Shown in pieces: positions 1 to 9,273 of a stretch of DNA of 64,000 nt (its first letter is position 1; the number at the start of each line of letters is the position of its first letter). The position numbers and the translations under genes were made by a program. The notes under the pieces were generated by a model. It searched no databases. It worked only from the letters and a program-made list of their open reading frames with translations, and had not been told where the DNA came from. Source of the stretch: Yimella lutea (GTDB lineage Bacteria; Actinomycetota; Actinomycetes; Actinomycetales; Dermatophilaceae); contig NZ_VFMO01000001.1 in the NCBI RefSeq assembly GCF_006715095.1, forward strand, positions 2,418,001-2,482,000, given 5' to 3'.

Positions 1-2
1 CC

Positions 3-665
3 GCTCTCGATGCGCTCACCTTCACAGCCGACGCCGGACGGGTGACCTGCGTCCTCGGGCCAAACGGAGCCGGTAAGACCACCGCGATGGAACTCGCCGA
101 GGGCCTCAAGCAGCCGCAGACCGGCTCGGTCCGCGTGCTCGGCCACTCCCCCTGGCGCGCCGACGATCGGCACCGCAGCCGGGTCGGTGTCATGTTGCAG
201 GATGGCGGGCTTCCGGGTGCAGTCGGCGCACGACGCTTCCTGCAGCACGTGGCGACTCTCGTCGACGGACGTGTTCGCCTCGACGAACTCGCGAATCGGC
301 TTGATCTGCAAGCTTTCTGGGACACCTCGATGCGCCGGCTGTCCGGCGGCCAACGGCAGCGCGTCGCCCTGACCGCCGCGCTGCTCGGCACTCCCGAGGT
401 GGCTTTCCTCGACGAACCGACGGCCGGCCTCGACCCGCATGCACGCCTGGACGTGTGGGACCTCATCCGTGACGAACGCGACCGGGGCTGCGCGGTCGTG
501 GTGACCACGCACTCGTTCGAGGAGGCCGAACGCCTGGCGGACGACATCGTCGTGATCGCTCACGGGCAGGTCCGCGCAGCGGGCACGCTCGCGGAGGTGG
601 CCGGCACCACCGGCCTGGAGGCGCGCTACTTCGAACTGACCCGCCGTACCGAGGCGACCCGATGA
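3..665 (+). CDS. ABC transporter ATP-binding protein, 5' end outside window
   Basis: Energising subunit of an ABC-2 type exporter; it would hydrolyse ATP at the inner face of the membrane to drive the permease encoded next. The visible 220 residues contain Walker A GPNGAGKTT, the ABC signature LSGGQRQRV, Walker B VAFLDEPTAGLD and the switch histidine in VVTTHSFEEA. The frame is open to the left edge, and the residues before Walker A (LTFTADAGRV) are the normal first strand of the fold, so the GTG at 42 is internal and the real start lies outside. The stop overlaps the permease start (ATGA at 662-665), implying translational coupling. In M. tuberculosis an ABC-2 drug-type exporter (Rv1456c-Rv1458c) also sits beside the ctaA/ctaB region, so position supports orthology. 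The substrate cannot be read from sequence. Confidence 0.9.
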   Translation, partial: ALDALTFTADAGRVTCVLGPNGAGKTTAMELAEGLKQPQTGSVRVLGHSPWRADDRHRSRVGVMLQDGGLPGAVGARRFLQHVATLVDGRVRLDELANRLDLQAFWDTSMRRLSGGQRQRVALTAALLGTPEVAFLDEPTAGLDPHARLDVWDLIRDERDRGCAVVVTTHSFEEAERLADDIVVIAHGQVRAAGTLAEVAGTTGLEARYFELTRRTEATR

Positions 666-1405
666 GTTCCACAACCGCTGCCCGCGTCCGGGCCCAGGCG
701 GGGTACGAGACCCGCACCCTGCTCTCCAACGGCGAGCAGCTGCTCGTCTCCCTGGTGCTCCCCGCGCTGGCACTGCTTGCGCTGGTCCTCACCGACGTCC
801 CCGACCTCGGAGCCGGCCGGCGGATCGACCTGATCGTCCCGGGCGTACTGGCCCTCGCCGTCGTGTCGACCGGGTTCACCGGGCAGGCCATCGCCACTGG
901 TTTCGACCGCCGCTACGGGGTGCTGCGCTTCCTCGGCACCACTCCCCTGGGTCGCTCAGGACTGTTGTGGGGCAAAGCAATCGGAGTCCTCGCGGTCGTC
1001 GGCATTCAAACCGTCGCGCTCGGTGGACTCGGCCTCGCACTCGGCTGGCGTCCCTCGGTCGGGGGCCTGCCGGTGGCGCTGTTCTTCCTCGTGATCGGCA
1101 CCTGGACCTGGGTCGCCCTCGCTCTCCTGCTCGCCGGGTCGCTGCGCGCCGAAGCAGTCCTCGCGGTCGCCAACCTGATCTGGGTACTGGTCGCAGGACT
1201 CGGGGGCCTGCTGCTCCCGTCCGACCGGCTGCCCGGAGTGCTCGGCTCCGTCGTCGCGTGGTTGCCGTCGGGCGCTCTCGGCGACGGTCTGCGTCATGCC
1301 CTGACCGGTCACGTCGGCGACGCACTCCTGCCCCTCCTCGTCCTGGCCTCATGGGGAGCCCTGGCTTCCGTGCTCGCCCTGGGCACCTTCGACTGGAGCG
1401 ACTGA
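662..1405 (+). CDS. ABC-2 type transporter permease
   Basis: Membrane subunit of the exporter whose ATPase precedes it. The 247 residues form about six hydrophobic segments (roughly 25-45, 57-77, 105-127, 137-160, 165-187 and 222-242). A short amphipathic N-terminus (ARVRAQAGYETRTLL) is typical of ABC-2 permeases of the drug/antibiotic family. The ATG overlaps the ATPase stop by 4 bases. It is followed after 18 bases by ctaA in the same direction, so the three may be co-transcribed. Transport of a drug, lipid or heme-related compound would fit the context, but nothing in the sequence decides between them. Confidence 0.85.
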   Translation: MSSTTAARVRAQAGYETRTLLSNGEQLLVSLVLPALALLALVLTDVPDLGAGRRIDLIVPGVLALAVVSTGFTGQAIATGFDRRYGVLRFLGTTPLGRSGLLWGKAIGVLAVVGIQTVALGGLGLALGWRPSVGGLPVALFFLVIGTWTWVALALLLAGSLRAEAVLAVANLIWVLVAGLGGLLLPSDRLPGVLGSVVAWLPSGALGDGLRHALTGHVGDALLPLLVLASWGALASVLALGTFDWSD

Positions 1406-1423
1406 AGCAACGAATGACGACGA

Positions 1424-2410
1424 ATGGCACCTGACATGACGAGCACCCGGACCGACCACGACCTGCGCACCTGCGAGGCGGCGGGTTCAGCCGGACGCGG
1501 GTTCCTCCTGCCCACACTCTCCTCGCGTCCCCTTCCCCGCTGGCTGACGACGCTGTTCTGGTTGAACCTCGCCTGCCAGATCGGCATCGTGGTGACGGGT
1601 GGACTGGTCCGCCTCACCGGCAGCGGTCTCGGATGTCCCGAATGGCCGCAGTGCGTGGAGGGGTCGATCACGCCCACGCGCCACCAGGAACAGTCGTGGC
1701 ACAAGTACGTCGAGTTCGGCAACCGCACACTGACCGGCCTGCTGAGCATCGTGGCTCTCGCCCTGCTGATCGGGATCATCAAGGGCGCACCGCAGCGCAA
1801 GGGGCTGCGACTGCCGACCGCGATGGTGCTGTTCGGTATCGCACTGCAGGCGATCGTCGGCGGCATCACGGTGTTGACCGGCCTCAACCCGGCGATCGTC
1901 GCCGCGCATTTCATGATCTCGATGCTGCTGGTCGCAGCCTCCGCCTGGCTGGTGTGGCGCGGCCGGGAAGGTGACGCGCCCGCGCGACTCATCGTCCGGC
2001 CGGGCATCTGGCGCCTTGCTCAAGGCGTCGCCGTGTTCACCGCGGTCGTGCTCCTTCTCGGCACCCTGGTCACCGGCTCGGGTCCGCACTCCGGGGACGC
2101 CGACGAACCCGTCCGTCTCGGACTCGACCCGCGCACGATCTCCTGGTTGCACGCCGATGCCGTCATGCTCTTCGTCGGACTCGTGATCGGCGTGCTGGTC
2201 GCCGTCCGCCTCACTGCACCCGGCACCAACGCCCCGCGCGCCTGGACCGCACTGCTGATCGTGACCCTGCTGCAGGGACTGATCGGATACGTGCAGTACT
2301 TCACCGACCTGCCCTGGGTGCTCGTGCTGCTGCACATGCTCGGTGCGTCGCTGCTCGTGGCGAGCGTGACCTGGGCGCTGCTGTCGCTTCGGGTCCGCGA
2401 GGACGTGTAG
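1424..2410 (+). CDS. ctaA: heme A synthase (COX15/CtaA family)
   Basis: Integral membrane enzyme that oxidises the C8 methyl of heme O to a formyl group, giving heme A for the aa3 cytochrome c oxidase. The 328 residues have about eight membrane segments. The family motif GGLVRLTGSGLGCPEWPQC lies near residues 61-79 and contains the paired cysteines of the first extracytoplasmic loop. Histidines in or near the helices (for example in AAHFMIS, SWLHADAVM and LLHMLGASL) are candidate heme ligands. The start could be ATG 1424 or ATG 1436; neither affects the membrane core. Its partner, heme O synthase ctaB, is encoded convergently 650 bases away, and the two act in sequence. Confidence 0.92.
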   Translation: MAPDMTSTRTDHDLRTCEAAGSAGRGFLLPTLSSRPLPRWLTTLFWLNLACQIGIVVTGGLVRLTGSGLGCPEWPQCVEGSITPTRHQEQSWHKYVEFGNRTLTGLLSIVALALLIGIIKGAPQRKGLRLPTAMVLFGIALQAIVGGITVLTGLNPAIVAAHFMISMLLVAASAWLVWRGREGDAPARLIVRPGIWRLAQGVAVFTAVVLLLGTLVTGSGPHSGDADEPVRLGLDPRTISWLHADAVMLFVGLVIGVLVAVRLTAPGTNAPRAWTALLIVTLLQGLIGYVQYFTDLPWVLVLLHMLGASLLVASVTWALLSLRVREDV

Positions 2411-2477
2411 CCGCTCGCCGGACGCATCGTCACGATTCGGCGTACGCAGCAGACAGAGCGCCGCCGGCGGGCCATGC

Positions 2478-2491
2478 TGTGATTCATCACA
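2478..2491. promoter_or_regulatory. 14-bp palindrome TGTGATTCATCACA, possible operator
   Basis: Six-base arms TGTGAT and ATCACA flank a 2-base centre. It lies 14 bases upstream of an ATG at 2506 with a good ribosome binding site (AGGGGG), and just after a weak -10-like CATGCT. The arrangement resembles operators of GntR-type or CRP-type regulators, but CRP sites have a 6-base centre, so the regulator is unknown. Confidence 0.3.
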
Positions 2492-2560
2492 CACCAGGGG
2501 GAATCATGAGCGCTCGTCTCGTCCGGAATCGCACTCACCTACCCGACCGGGACGGTCTCG

Positions 2561-3049
2561 GTGGCGGCTCAGGACGACCCGAACAACTGCTCCACCACGT
2601 CGAACGGCACGTTCACGGCGGACCCCGCGTTCGGCCGCGTGCTGACTGATTCGGCGAAGCAGGCCAGATGGGTGCCTCCGCCGCGGGACGGGGGGTGTTC
2701 GCGTGGGACGGGACGAGTCGGAAGCGACCGTGACCTCATCCCGGGTGACCCGATCGGATTCACCGTCTGCGACGCGAGCAACGCCATGCGCCCACCCTCT
2801 GCAGCGCTGCGCACCGAGGTCATTCGTGTCCTGGGGGCCCTACCGACGACCACAGCACAAGGTTGGAGTTCATGCGGCCGGGCGCCGAAACCCCAGCAGA
2901 ACCGATCGTTGGTCTTCGACTACGCCTCCGGTCCTGCTGTGTCGATCGACGTCTTCGTCGGATGTACGCCGGAGTTGATGGGTGCAGGTCGGCAGGCGAA
3001 GAGCGCTGCGCCGATCGTGGCGCTGCTGCGGGAGAACGGCTACCTGTGA
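2561..3049 (+). pseudogene. hypothetical protein, probably a frameshifted or truncated gene
   Basis: I do not recognise a family. The 162-residue frame from GTG 2561 has coding-like third-position GC in its second half, with four cysteines that could form disulfides (in FTVCDASNA, WSSCGRAP, FVGCTPEL and DGGCSRG). The frame continues upstream in sensible protein (SSGIALTYPTGTVS) to a stop at 2507, with no start codon. A well-placed RBS and ATG at 2506 read a different frame that stops after about 45 codons. The simplest reading is a gene whose start, possibly with a signal peptide, was separated from its body by a frameshift. It lies between ctaA and ctaB, where relatives usually have no such gene. 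It could instead be a short intact gene using GTG 2561. Confidence 0.45.
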
Positions 3050-3067
3050 GGCGGTCGCCGGTGGCGA

Positions 3068-4030
3068 CTACAGACCTGGGAGGGCGGCGTACAGGATCGG
3101 GTCGAGGGCGACACCGAGGAAGACCAGCGTCAGGTAGCTGATCGAGTAGTGGAACAGCCGCATCGGCTTCAGCACCGAGTACGGCACTCCCTGCTTGGCG
3201 CGCGCCTGCAGCTTGTGCGCCTCGACCAGGAACAGTGCGCCGGACAGCACGGCGAGCACGGTGTAGATCCATCCCATCGGGGCGACCGGGATCAGCACCA
3301 GCGTGGTCAGCACGGTCACCCAGGAGTAGATGACGATCTGCCTGGCGACCGCGGTGTCCTGCGCGACGACCGGGAGCATCGGCACACCGGCGTTGGCATA
3401 CTCGTCCTTGAAGCGCATCGACAACGGCCAGTAGTGCGGCGGCGTCCAGAAGAACACGACCAGGAACAGCACGAGCGCCGACCACGACAGCGAGTCGGTG
3501 ACGCTGGACCAGCCGATCAGCACCGGCATGCAGCCGGCGACGCCGCCCCAGACGATGTTCTGGGAGGTGCGGCGCTTCAGCAGCATCGTGTAGAAGCCGA
3601 CGTAGAGCACGATCGCGCCCACCGACAGTGCAGCCGACAGCCAGTTGACCAGCAGACCGAGCCACAGCGTCGAGGTCACACCAAGCACGGACGCGAAGAT
3701 CAGCGCGTTGCGCGGGCAGATCGCGCCGGTGACCAGCGGGCGACCCTCGGTCCGGTGCATCAGCTTGTCGATATCACGGTCGAGGTAGCAGTTGAACGCG
3801 TTCGCGGAACCGGCCGACAACGCGCCGCCGACAAGGGTGGCCAGGATCAGCCAGACATTCGGGATACCGCGCTCGGCCAGGAACATCACCGGGAAGGTGG
3901 TCACCAACAGCAGTTCGATGATCCGCGGTTTGGTGAGGGCGACGTAGTCGGCAATCACCTGGCGGGTGGAGCGATCGGTCGATCCGGCGTCGTTCGTACG
4001 GCCGGCCGTACGCGGCTCGATCGTGGTCAC
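3068..4030 (-). CDS. ctaB: protoheme IX farnesyltransferase (heme O synthase)
   Basis: UbiA-superfamily membrane prenyltransferase that adds a farnesyl group to heme B, giving heme O, the substrate of CtaA. The 320 residues contain the Mg-prenyl-diphosphate motif [15 protein letters not shown] near residues 85-99 and the second aspartate region [14 protein letters not shown] near residues 208-221, with about nine membrane segments. The GTG start at 4030 is preceded by a strong AAGGAG site 5 bases away. It is transcribed divergently from tkt, the arrangement seen in mycobacteria (tkt, Rv1449c; ctaB, Rv1451). Confidence 0.95.
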   Translation of the reverse strand: MTTIEPRTAGRTNDAGSTDRSTRQVIADYVALTKPRIIELLLVTTFPVMFLAERGIPNVWLILATLVGGALSAGSANAFNCYLDRDIDKLMHRTEGRPLVTGAICPRNALIFASVLGVTSTLWLGLLVNWLSAALSVGAIVLYVGFYTMLLKRRTSQNIVWGGVAGCMPVLIGWSSVTDSLSWSALVLFLVVFFWTPPHYWPLSMRFKDEYANAGVPMLPVVAQDTAVARQIVIYSWVTVLTTLVLIPVAPMGWIYTVLAVLSGALFLVEAHKLQARAKQGVPYSVLKPMRLFHYSISYLTLVFLGVALDPILYAALPGL

Positions 4031-4075
4031 GATGCTCCTTGACGATGGTTCGTGCGGTGAACGCGCACGAACTCA

Positions 4076-4081
4076 AGTCTA
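4076..4081 (-). promoter_or_regulatory. possible ctaB -10 box (TAGACT)
   Basis: TAGACT on the minus strand fits the actinobacterial -10 pattern TANNNT and would start a leader of about 38 bases ahead of ctaB. No convincing -35 is visible. It lies in the 223-base divergent region between ctaB and tkt. Confidence 0.3.
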
Positions 4082-4205
4082 TCCCTTCGGTTCCGGCCGC
4101 CCGAACGCTCACCCGATGTGCCGGCGACCGACGCGAGTGAGACTCGCCATCCCACGGCGCCCCAGTCGACCCGCACGCAGCCGACACCGACGCGTGCGTC
4201 AGGTC

Positions 4206-4211
4206 TAGGCT
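4206..4211 (+). promoter_or_regulatory. possible tkt operon -10 box (TAGGCT)
   Basis: TAGGCT fits TANNNT and lies 42 bases before the tkt GTG, leaving room for a leader with the AAGGAG site at about 4239. The -35 region is weak (GACACC-like). This would be the promoter for the forward pentose phosphate operon. Confidence 0.3.
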
Positions 4212-4253
4212 CGAACACGAACCCAAACCTCCGTTTCGAAGGAGCCCTCACAC

Positions 4254-6464
4254 GTGACCACGGACGCCTCCCCCATCGCCGGTCGAGACGACAGCCTGAC
4301 CCTGCCGAAGGCCGACGCGGTCGGCTGGACCGACCTCGACGTCCGCGCAGTCGACACCGCGCGCCTCCTCGCGGCCGACGCGGTGCAGAAGACCGGCAAC
4401 GGTCACCCCGGCACCGCGATCAGCCTCGCGCCGGCGGCGTACCTGCTCTACCAGAACGTGATGACCCACGACCCGTCCGACCCGCACTGGTTGGGTCGGG
4501 ACCGGTTTGTGCTGTCGGCCGGACACTCCAGCCTGACCCAGTACATCCAGCTCTACTTCAGCGGCTACGGCATGCAGCTGTCCGACCTGGAGGCACTGCG
4601 CACCTGGGAGTCGGCGACGCCCGGCCACCCGGAAACCACGCATACCACCGGTGTCGAGATCACGACCGGTCCGCTCGGCTCGGGCTTCGCTTCAGCGGTC
4701 GGCATGGCGATGGCCCAGCGCCGTCAGCGCGGTCTGCTCGACCCCGACGCACCGCAGGGCGAGAGCCCGTTCGACCACCACATCTACGTCGTCGCCGGTG
4801 ACGGCTGCCTGATGGAGGGCGTCAGCGGCGAGGCCAGCTCGCTCGCCGGCACCCAGAAGCTCGGCAACCTGATCGCGATCTACGACCAGAACCAGATCTC
4901 CATCGAGGACGACACCGACGTCTCCTTCACCGAAGACGTCAAGGGCCGTTACGAGTCCTACGGCTGGGAGGTCATCGAGGTCCCGTGGCGCAAGCAGCAC
5001 GGCACCACCGACCCCGGATACGTCGAGGACGTCGACGCCCTCTACGCCGCTTTGCTGAAGGCCAAGACGCAGGCCGACAAGCCGAGCCTGATCATTCTGC
5101 GCACGGTCATCGCCTGGCCATCGCCCACCAAGCAGGGCACGGGCAAGTCGCACGGTTCGGCACTCGGCGACGAAGAGGTCACCGGTCTGAAGAAGCTGCT
5201 CGGCTTCGACGGCCGCAAGACCTTCGAGGTCAGCGACGCCGTGATCGACCACGCCCGCGGTGTCGTGCAGCGCGGCAAGAAGGCGCGCGCCGATTGGGAC
5301 GCCAAGTACGAAGCCTGGCGCAAGGCCAACCCGGACAACGCAACGTTGCTCGACCGCCTGGTCGACCGCAAGCTGCCCGAAGGTTTCGAGAAGGCGTTCC
5401 CCACCTTCGAGGCCGACGAGAAGGGCATCGCCACCCGTGCGGCGTCCGGCAAGATCCTCACCGCGCTGGCCGACATCATGCCGGAGCTGTGGGGCGGTTC
5501 GGCCGACCTCGCCGAGTCGAACAACACCACGATGGGCGGCCAGCCCTCGTTCATCCCGGCCGATCGGCAGACCGAGGAGTGGAAGGGCAACCCGTACGGA
5601 CGCACACTGCACTTCGGTGTTCGTGAATTCGCAATGGGCCTGGCACTCAACGGAATCGCCCTCGAAGGATTGACCCGTCCGTACGGCGGCACCTTCCTGG
5701 TGTTCTCCGACTACATGCGTCCGGCGGTGCGCCTGGCTGCCCTGCAGAACATCCCGGTCACGTTCGTCTGGACCCACGACTCCGTCGGTCTGGGCGAAGA
5801 CGGTCCGACCCACCAGCCGATCGAGCACCTCGCCGCGTTGCGCGCGATCCCGATGCTGGACGTCGTCCGCCCGGCCGACGCCAACGAGACCGCCGTCGCA
5901 TGGCGCACGATCCTGGAGACCACCGACCACCCCGCCGGTCTGGCGCTGTCGCGTCAGGCGCTGCCGACGCTCGACCGTAGCGAGTACGCGTCTGCCGACA
6001 ACGTCGCCAAGGGTGCGTACGTGCTGGCCGACACCGACGGCACGCCGGACGTGATCCTCATTGCCACCGGCTCCGAGGTGTCCGTGGCCATCCAGGCGCG
6101 AAAGGCGTTGGAGGGCAAGGGCGTTGCTGCCCGAGTCGTCTCCGCTCCTTGCCTCGAATGGTTCGAGAAGCAGCCGAAGAGCTACCGCGACCAGGTGCTT
6201 CCGCCGTCCGTCAAGGCGCGCGTCAGCGTCGAGGCCGGGATCTCGATGCCCTGGCACCGCTACGTCGGCGATGCCGGCCGCTGCGTGTCGATCGAGCACT
6301 TCGGTTCGTCCGCCGACGGCGCACTGGTGCTGAAGAACTTCGGCATCACTCCCGACCACGTCGTCTCGGCGGCGCAGGAGTCGATCAAGGACGCCACGAG
6401 CGGTGACGCTGTCCCCGGGGTCGACGTCGAGGTGCCCGTCTGGCCGCTGTCGAAGCGGCACTGA
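4254..6464 (+). CDS. tkt: transketolase
   Basis: Thiamine diphosphate enzyme of the non-oxidative pentose phosphate pathway. It moves two-carbon units between sugar phosphates and makes sedoheptulose 7-phosphate from ribose 5-phosphate and xylulose 5-phosphate. The 736 residues show the N-terminal signature GNGHPGTAISLAP (from about residue 48), the cofactor motif GDGCLMEG with its distal asparagine in IYDQNQIS (about 182-215), and the catalytic histidine segment WTHDSVGLGEDGPTHQP in the middle domain. The GTG start has a good SD (GAAGGAG). It is the first gene of tkt-tal-pgi-zwf-opcA-pgl. Its product sedoheptulose 7-phosphate is also the substrate of the GmhA-like isomerase encoded at 41.3-41.9 kb. 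Confidence 0.97.
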   Translation: MTTDASPIAGRDDSLTLPKADAVGWTDLDVRAVDTARLLAADAVQKTGNGHPGTAISLAPAAYLLYQNVMTHDPSDPHWLGRDRFVLSAGHSSLTQYIQLYFSGYGMQLSDLEALRTWESATPGHPETTHTTGVEITTGPLGSGFASAVGMAMAQRRQRGLLDPDAPQGESPFDHHIYVVAGDGCLMEGVSGEASSLAGTQKLGNLIAIYDQNQISIEDDTDVSFTEDVKGRYESYGWEVIEVPWRKQHGTTDPGYVEDVDALYAALLKAKTQADKPSLIILRTVIAWPSPTKQGTGKSHGSALGDEEVTGLKKLLGFDGRKTFEVSDAVIDHARGVVQRGKKARADWDAKYEAWRKANPDNATLLDRLVDRKLPEGFEKAFPTFEADEKGIATRAASGKILTALADIMPELWGGSADLAESNNTTMGGQPSFIPADRQTEEWKGNPYGRTLHFGVREFAMGLALNGIALEGLTRPYGGTFLVFSDYMRPAVRLAALQNIPVTFVWTHDSVGLGEDGPTHQPIEHLAALRAIPMLDVVRPADANETAVAWRTILETTDHPAGLALSRQALPTLDRSEYASADNVAKGAYVLADTDGTPDVILIATGSEVSVAIQARKALEGKGVAARVVSAPCLEWFEKQPKSYRDQVLPPSVKARVSVEAGISMPWHRYVGDAGRCVSIEHFGSSADGALVLKNFGITPDHVVSAAQESIKDATSGDAVPGVDVEVPVWPLSKRH

Positions 6465-6523
6465 GCGCCGCCTGAACTTCGTTCCGTCACAAGCACATAC
6501 AGCTGATTCCCGAGAGGAATGAC

Positions 6524-7639
6524 ATGACCAACAGCAACACCGAGGCACTGTCCGAGGTCGGAGTCTCGATCTGGCTGGACGACCTGAACCGCACGATGCT
6601 CGAGCAGGACGAGCTGGCCAAGCTGGTCGAGGAGAAGAACGTCGTCGGCGTCACCACCAACCCGACGATCTTCGCCACCGCACTGTCGGACGGCGCTGCC
6701 TACGACGAGCAGGTGAAACTGCTCGCTGCCGACGGAGCAGATGTCGACGAGGCGGTCTTCCTGATCACCACCGACGACGTCCGCAACGCGTGCGACCAGT
6801 TGATGTCGGTCTACGACAGCACCGACGGCAAGGACGGACGCGTGTCGATCGAGGTCGACCCGCGACTGGCCAAGGACACCGACGGCACCATCGAGAGCGC
6901 GAAGAAACTCTGGAAGAGCGTCGACCGCCCGAACGCGATGATCAAGATCCCTGCGACGCAGGCAGGCCTGCCGGCCATCACCGCCGTTCTGGCCGAGGGC
7001 ATCAGCGTCAACGTGACGTTGATCTTCTCCCTCGATCGCTACCGCGCAGTCATGAACGCCTATCTCGAGGGTCTGGAGCAGGCCGACAAGAACGGACACG
7101 ACCTGTCCAAGATCCGTTCGGTCGCGTCCTTCTTCGTCAGCCGCGTCGACTCCGAGATCGACAAGCGCCTCGACGAGATCGGTACGGACGAGGCCAAGGC
7201 GCTCAAGGGCAAGGCCGGTGTGGCGAACGCCCGGCTGGCCTACCAGGCCTTCGAAGAGGTCTTCTCGACCCCGCGTTGGCAGTCGCTCGCCGACGACGGC
7301 GCCCACGTCCAGCGCCCGTTGTGGGCCTCGACCGGTGTGAAGAACCCGGAGTACAAGGACACCATGTACGTCGTCGACCTCGCCGTCGCCGACACGGTCA
7401 ACACGATGCCGCCCAAGACGCTCGACGCGCTCGCCGACCACGGTGAGGTCGCGGGCGACCAGGTGACCGGTGGCTACGACGGTGCCCGCGAAGTGCTCGC
7501 CCAGCTCGACGCCGTGGGCGTCGACTACAACGACGTCGTGAAGGTGCTCGAGGACGAAGGCGTCAGCAAGTTCGAGGGCTCCTGGGGCGAGCTGCTCGAC
7601 TCGGTGAAGGGCGAGCTCGACAAGGCGGCCGCCAAATGA
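6524..7639 (+). CDS. tal: transaldolase
   Basis: Class I aldolase-fold enzyme that transfers a dihydroxyacetone unit from sedoheptulose 7-phosphate to glyceraldehyde 3-phosphate. The 371 residues match the longer actinobacterial TalB-type branch. The N-terminal GVTTNPTIF motif, the Schiff-base lysine in MIKIPAT (about Lys141) and the [11 protein letters not shown] helix region are all present. ATG 6524 follows GAGAGGA. The stop overlaps pgi by ATGA (7636-7639), so translation of the two is coupled. Confidence 0.96.
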   Translation: MTNSNTEALSEVGVSIWLDDLNRTMLEQDELAKLVEEKNVVGVTTNPTIFATALSDGAAYDEQVKLLAADGADVDEAVFLITTDDVRNACDQLMSVYDSTDGKDGRVSIEVDPRLAKDTDGTIESAKKLWKSVDRPNAMIKIPATQAGLPAITAVLAEGISVNVTLIFSLDRYRAVMNAYLEGLEQADKNGHDLSKIRSVASFFVSRVDSEIDKRLDEIGTDEAKALKGKAGVANARLAYQAFEEVFSTPRWQSLADDGAHVQRPLWASTGVKNPEYKDTMYVVDLAVADTVNTMPPKTLDALADHGEVAGDQVTGGYDGAREVLAQLDAVGVDYNDVVKVLEDEGVSKFEGSWGELLDSVKGELDKAAAK

Positions 7640-9273
7640 GCAACCTCGAGGTGCTGCCGGTGGGCGCTGCCGCCGACGCGATCGAACGGCACCTGCCCGA
7701 ACTCGTCCAGGACAATGTCGCGAGCCGCCTGTTCGCGCAGGACGCGACGCTCTGGGGCAAGGACGCCGAGAGCGAATCGGCCAAGCGACTGGCCTGGGTA
7801 GGGCTCGCCGAGTCCTCGCGTCCGCTGGTCGCCGAGATCGAGGACCTGCGAAAGTCGCTGCAAGACAAGGGCGTCAGTCGAGTCGTGCTGTGCGGCATGG
7901 GCGGATCGTCGCTGGCTCCCGAGGTCATCTGCGCAACGGCCGGGGTGCCGATCACCGTTCTGGACAGTTCGCAGCCGGACATGGTGCGCGCGTCCGTCCA
8001 GGAGCAGCTCGACCAGACCGTCGTCGTCGTGTCGTCGAAGTCGGGCGGCACGGTCGAGACCGACTCCCAGCGCCGGGCGTTCGTCGACGCGTTCGAGAAG
8101 GCGGGCATCGACCCGACCGAACGCATCGTCGTGGTCACCGACCCGGGCAGCCCGCTCGACGAGCAGTCCCGCAAGGACGGCTACCGGGTGTTCAACGCCG
8201 ACCCGGACGTCGGAGGTCGCTACTCGGCTCTCACCGCGTTCGGACTGGTGCCGAGCGGTCTGGCCGGTGCCGACATCTCAACACTGCTGGACGAAGCTGC
8301 TTCTGTTACAGAGCGATTGGGTGCCGACGACGACTCGAACCCGGGCCTACGTCTGGGCGCCGCGATCGGTGGCACGCAGCCGTTGCGCGACAAGCTGGTC
8401 TTCGTCGATGCCGGTACCGAAGCCGTCGGGTTCGGCGACTGGGTCGAGCAGTTGATCGCCGAGAGCACCGGCAAGCAGGGCAAGGGTCTGCTTCCGGTGG
8501 TCGCCGGTCAGGCATCGGTCGACACCGACGGGCAGACGGACGACGAGTTGGTAGTCCACCTCACCTCCGGTGACCCCGGCACGCTGAGCGGCGACGCCGT
8601 CGCCGTCTCGGGCACGCTCGGCGCCACGTTCCTGTTGTGGGAGGTCGCCACGGCGGTCGCCGGGCGGTTGCTCGGCATCAACCCGTTCGACCAGCCCGAT
8701 GTGGAATCGGCGAAGGAAGCGGCCCGCTCGATGCTCGAGTCGGGCACCGGTGCGGTGGACGACCCGGCGTTCACCGACGGTTCCATCGAGGTGCGCGCTT
8801 CGGGCGACTTCCTGGGCAGCGCTTCGACGGCAGCGGACGCGATCGCAGCCTTGTTGCGCGAGGTGCCGAAGGACGGCTACCTGGCGATCATGGCCTACCT
8901 CGACCGCATCGCCGACCGGTCGCTGGCCGACGTCCGGCAACTGTTCGTCCGTTCGTTGCACCGTCCGGTCACGTTCGGCTGGGGCCCGCGCTTCCTGCAC
9001 TCCACCGGGCAGTACCACAAGGGCGGACCGGAGTTCGGTGTGTACCTGCAGATCACCACCGAGCCCCGCGAGGATCTGTCGGTGCCCGGCCGCGACTTCA
9101 CCTTCGGTGACTTCGTCGCAGCGCAGGCCGCCGGCGACGCCAAGGTGTTGGCCGACAAGGGACGTCCGGTGCTGCGTGTGCACCTCACCGACACCGAGCA
9201 GGGCATGAGCGATCTCACTCAGGCGATCCGCACCGCGACGAGTTCGCACGCGGGTTCGCAGGGCGGCTCGTGA
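7636..9273 (+). CDS. pgi: glucose-6-phosphate isomerase
   Basis: Interconverts glucose 6-phosphate and fructose 6-phosphate, linking the oxidative branch to glycolysis. The 545 residues form two SIS-type sugar isomerase domains; [12 protein letters not shown] (about 88-99) and [15 protein letters not shown] (about 132-146) are the phosphate-binding loops, and [13 protein letters not shown] is near the C-terminus. The placement inside a tal-pgi-zwf-opcA run and a sequence diverged from the E. coli PGI type are what actinobacteria of this group show. It overlaps tal by 4 bases and zwf by 4 bases (GTGA at 9270-9273). Confidence 0.93.
   Translation: MSNLEVLPVGAAADAIERHLPELVQDNVASRLFAQDATLWGKDAESESAKRLAWVGLAESSRPLVAEIEDLRKSLQDKGVSRVVLCGMGGSSLAPEVICATAGVPITVLDSSQPDMVRASVQEQLDQTVVVVSSKSGGTVETDSQRRAFVDAFEKAGIDPTERIVVVTDPGSPLDEQSRKDGYRVFNADPDVGGRYSALTAFGLVPSGLAGADISTLLDEAASVTERLGADDDSNPGLRLGAAIGGTQPLRDKLVFVDAGTEAVGFGDWVEQLIAESTGKQGKGLLPVVAGQASVDTDGQTDDELVVHLTSGDPGTLSGDAVAVSGTLGATFLLWEVATAVAGRLLGINPFDQPDVESAKEAARSMLESGTGAVDDPAFTDGSIEVRASGDFLGSASTAADAIAALLREVPKDGYLAIMAYLDRIADRSLADVRQLFVRSLHRPVTFGWGPRFLHSTGQYHKGGPEFGVYLQITTEPREDLSVPGRDFTFGDFVAAQAAGDAKVLADKGRPVLRVHLTDTEQGMSDLTQAIRTATSSHAGSQGGS

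Noticed and set aside
2478..2491. CRP/cAMP receptor site
   Set aside because: The arms match TGTGA/TCACA but the centre is 4 bases instead of 6. It is kept only as an operator of unknown regulator.
4692..6548. 618-codon minus-strand frame opposite tkt
   Set aside because: Antisense shadow of transketolase, with no motifs and no ribosome binding site.
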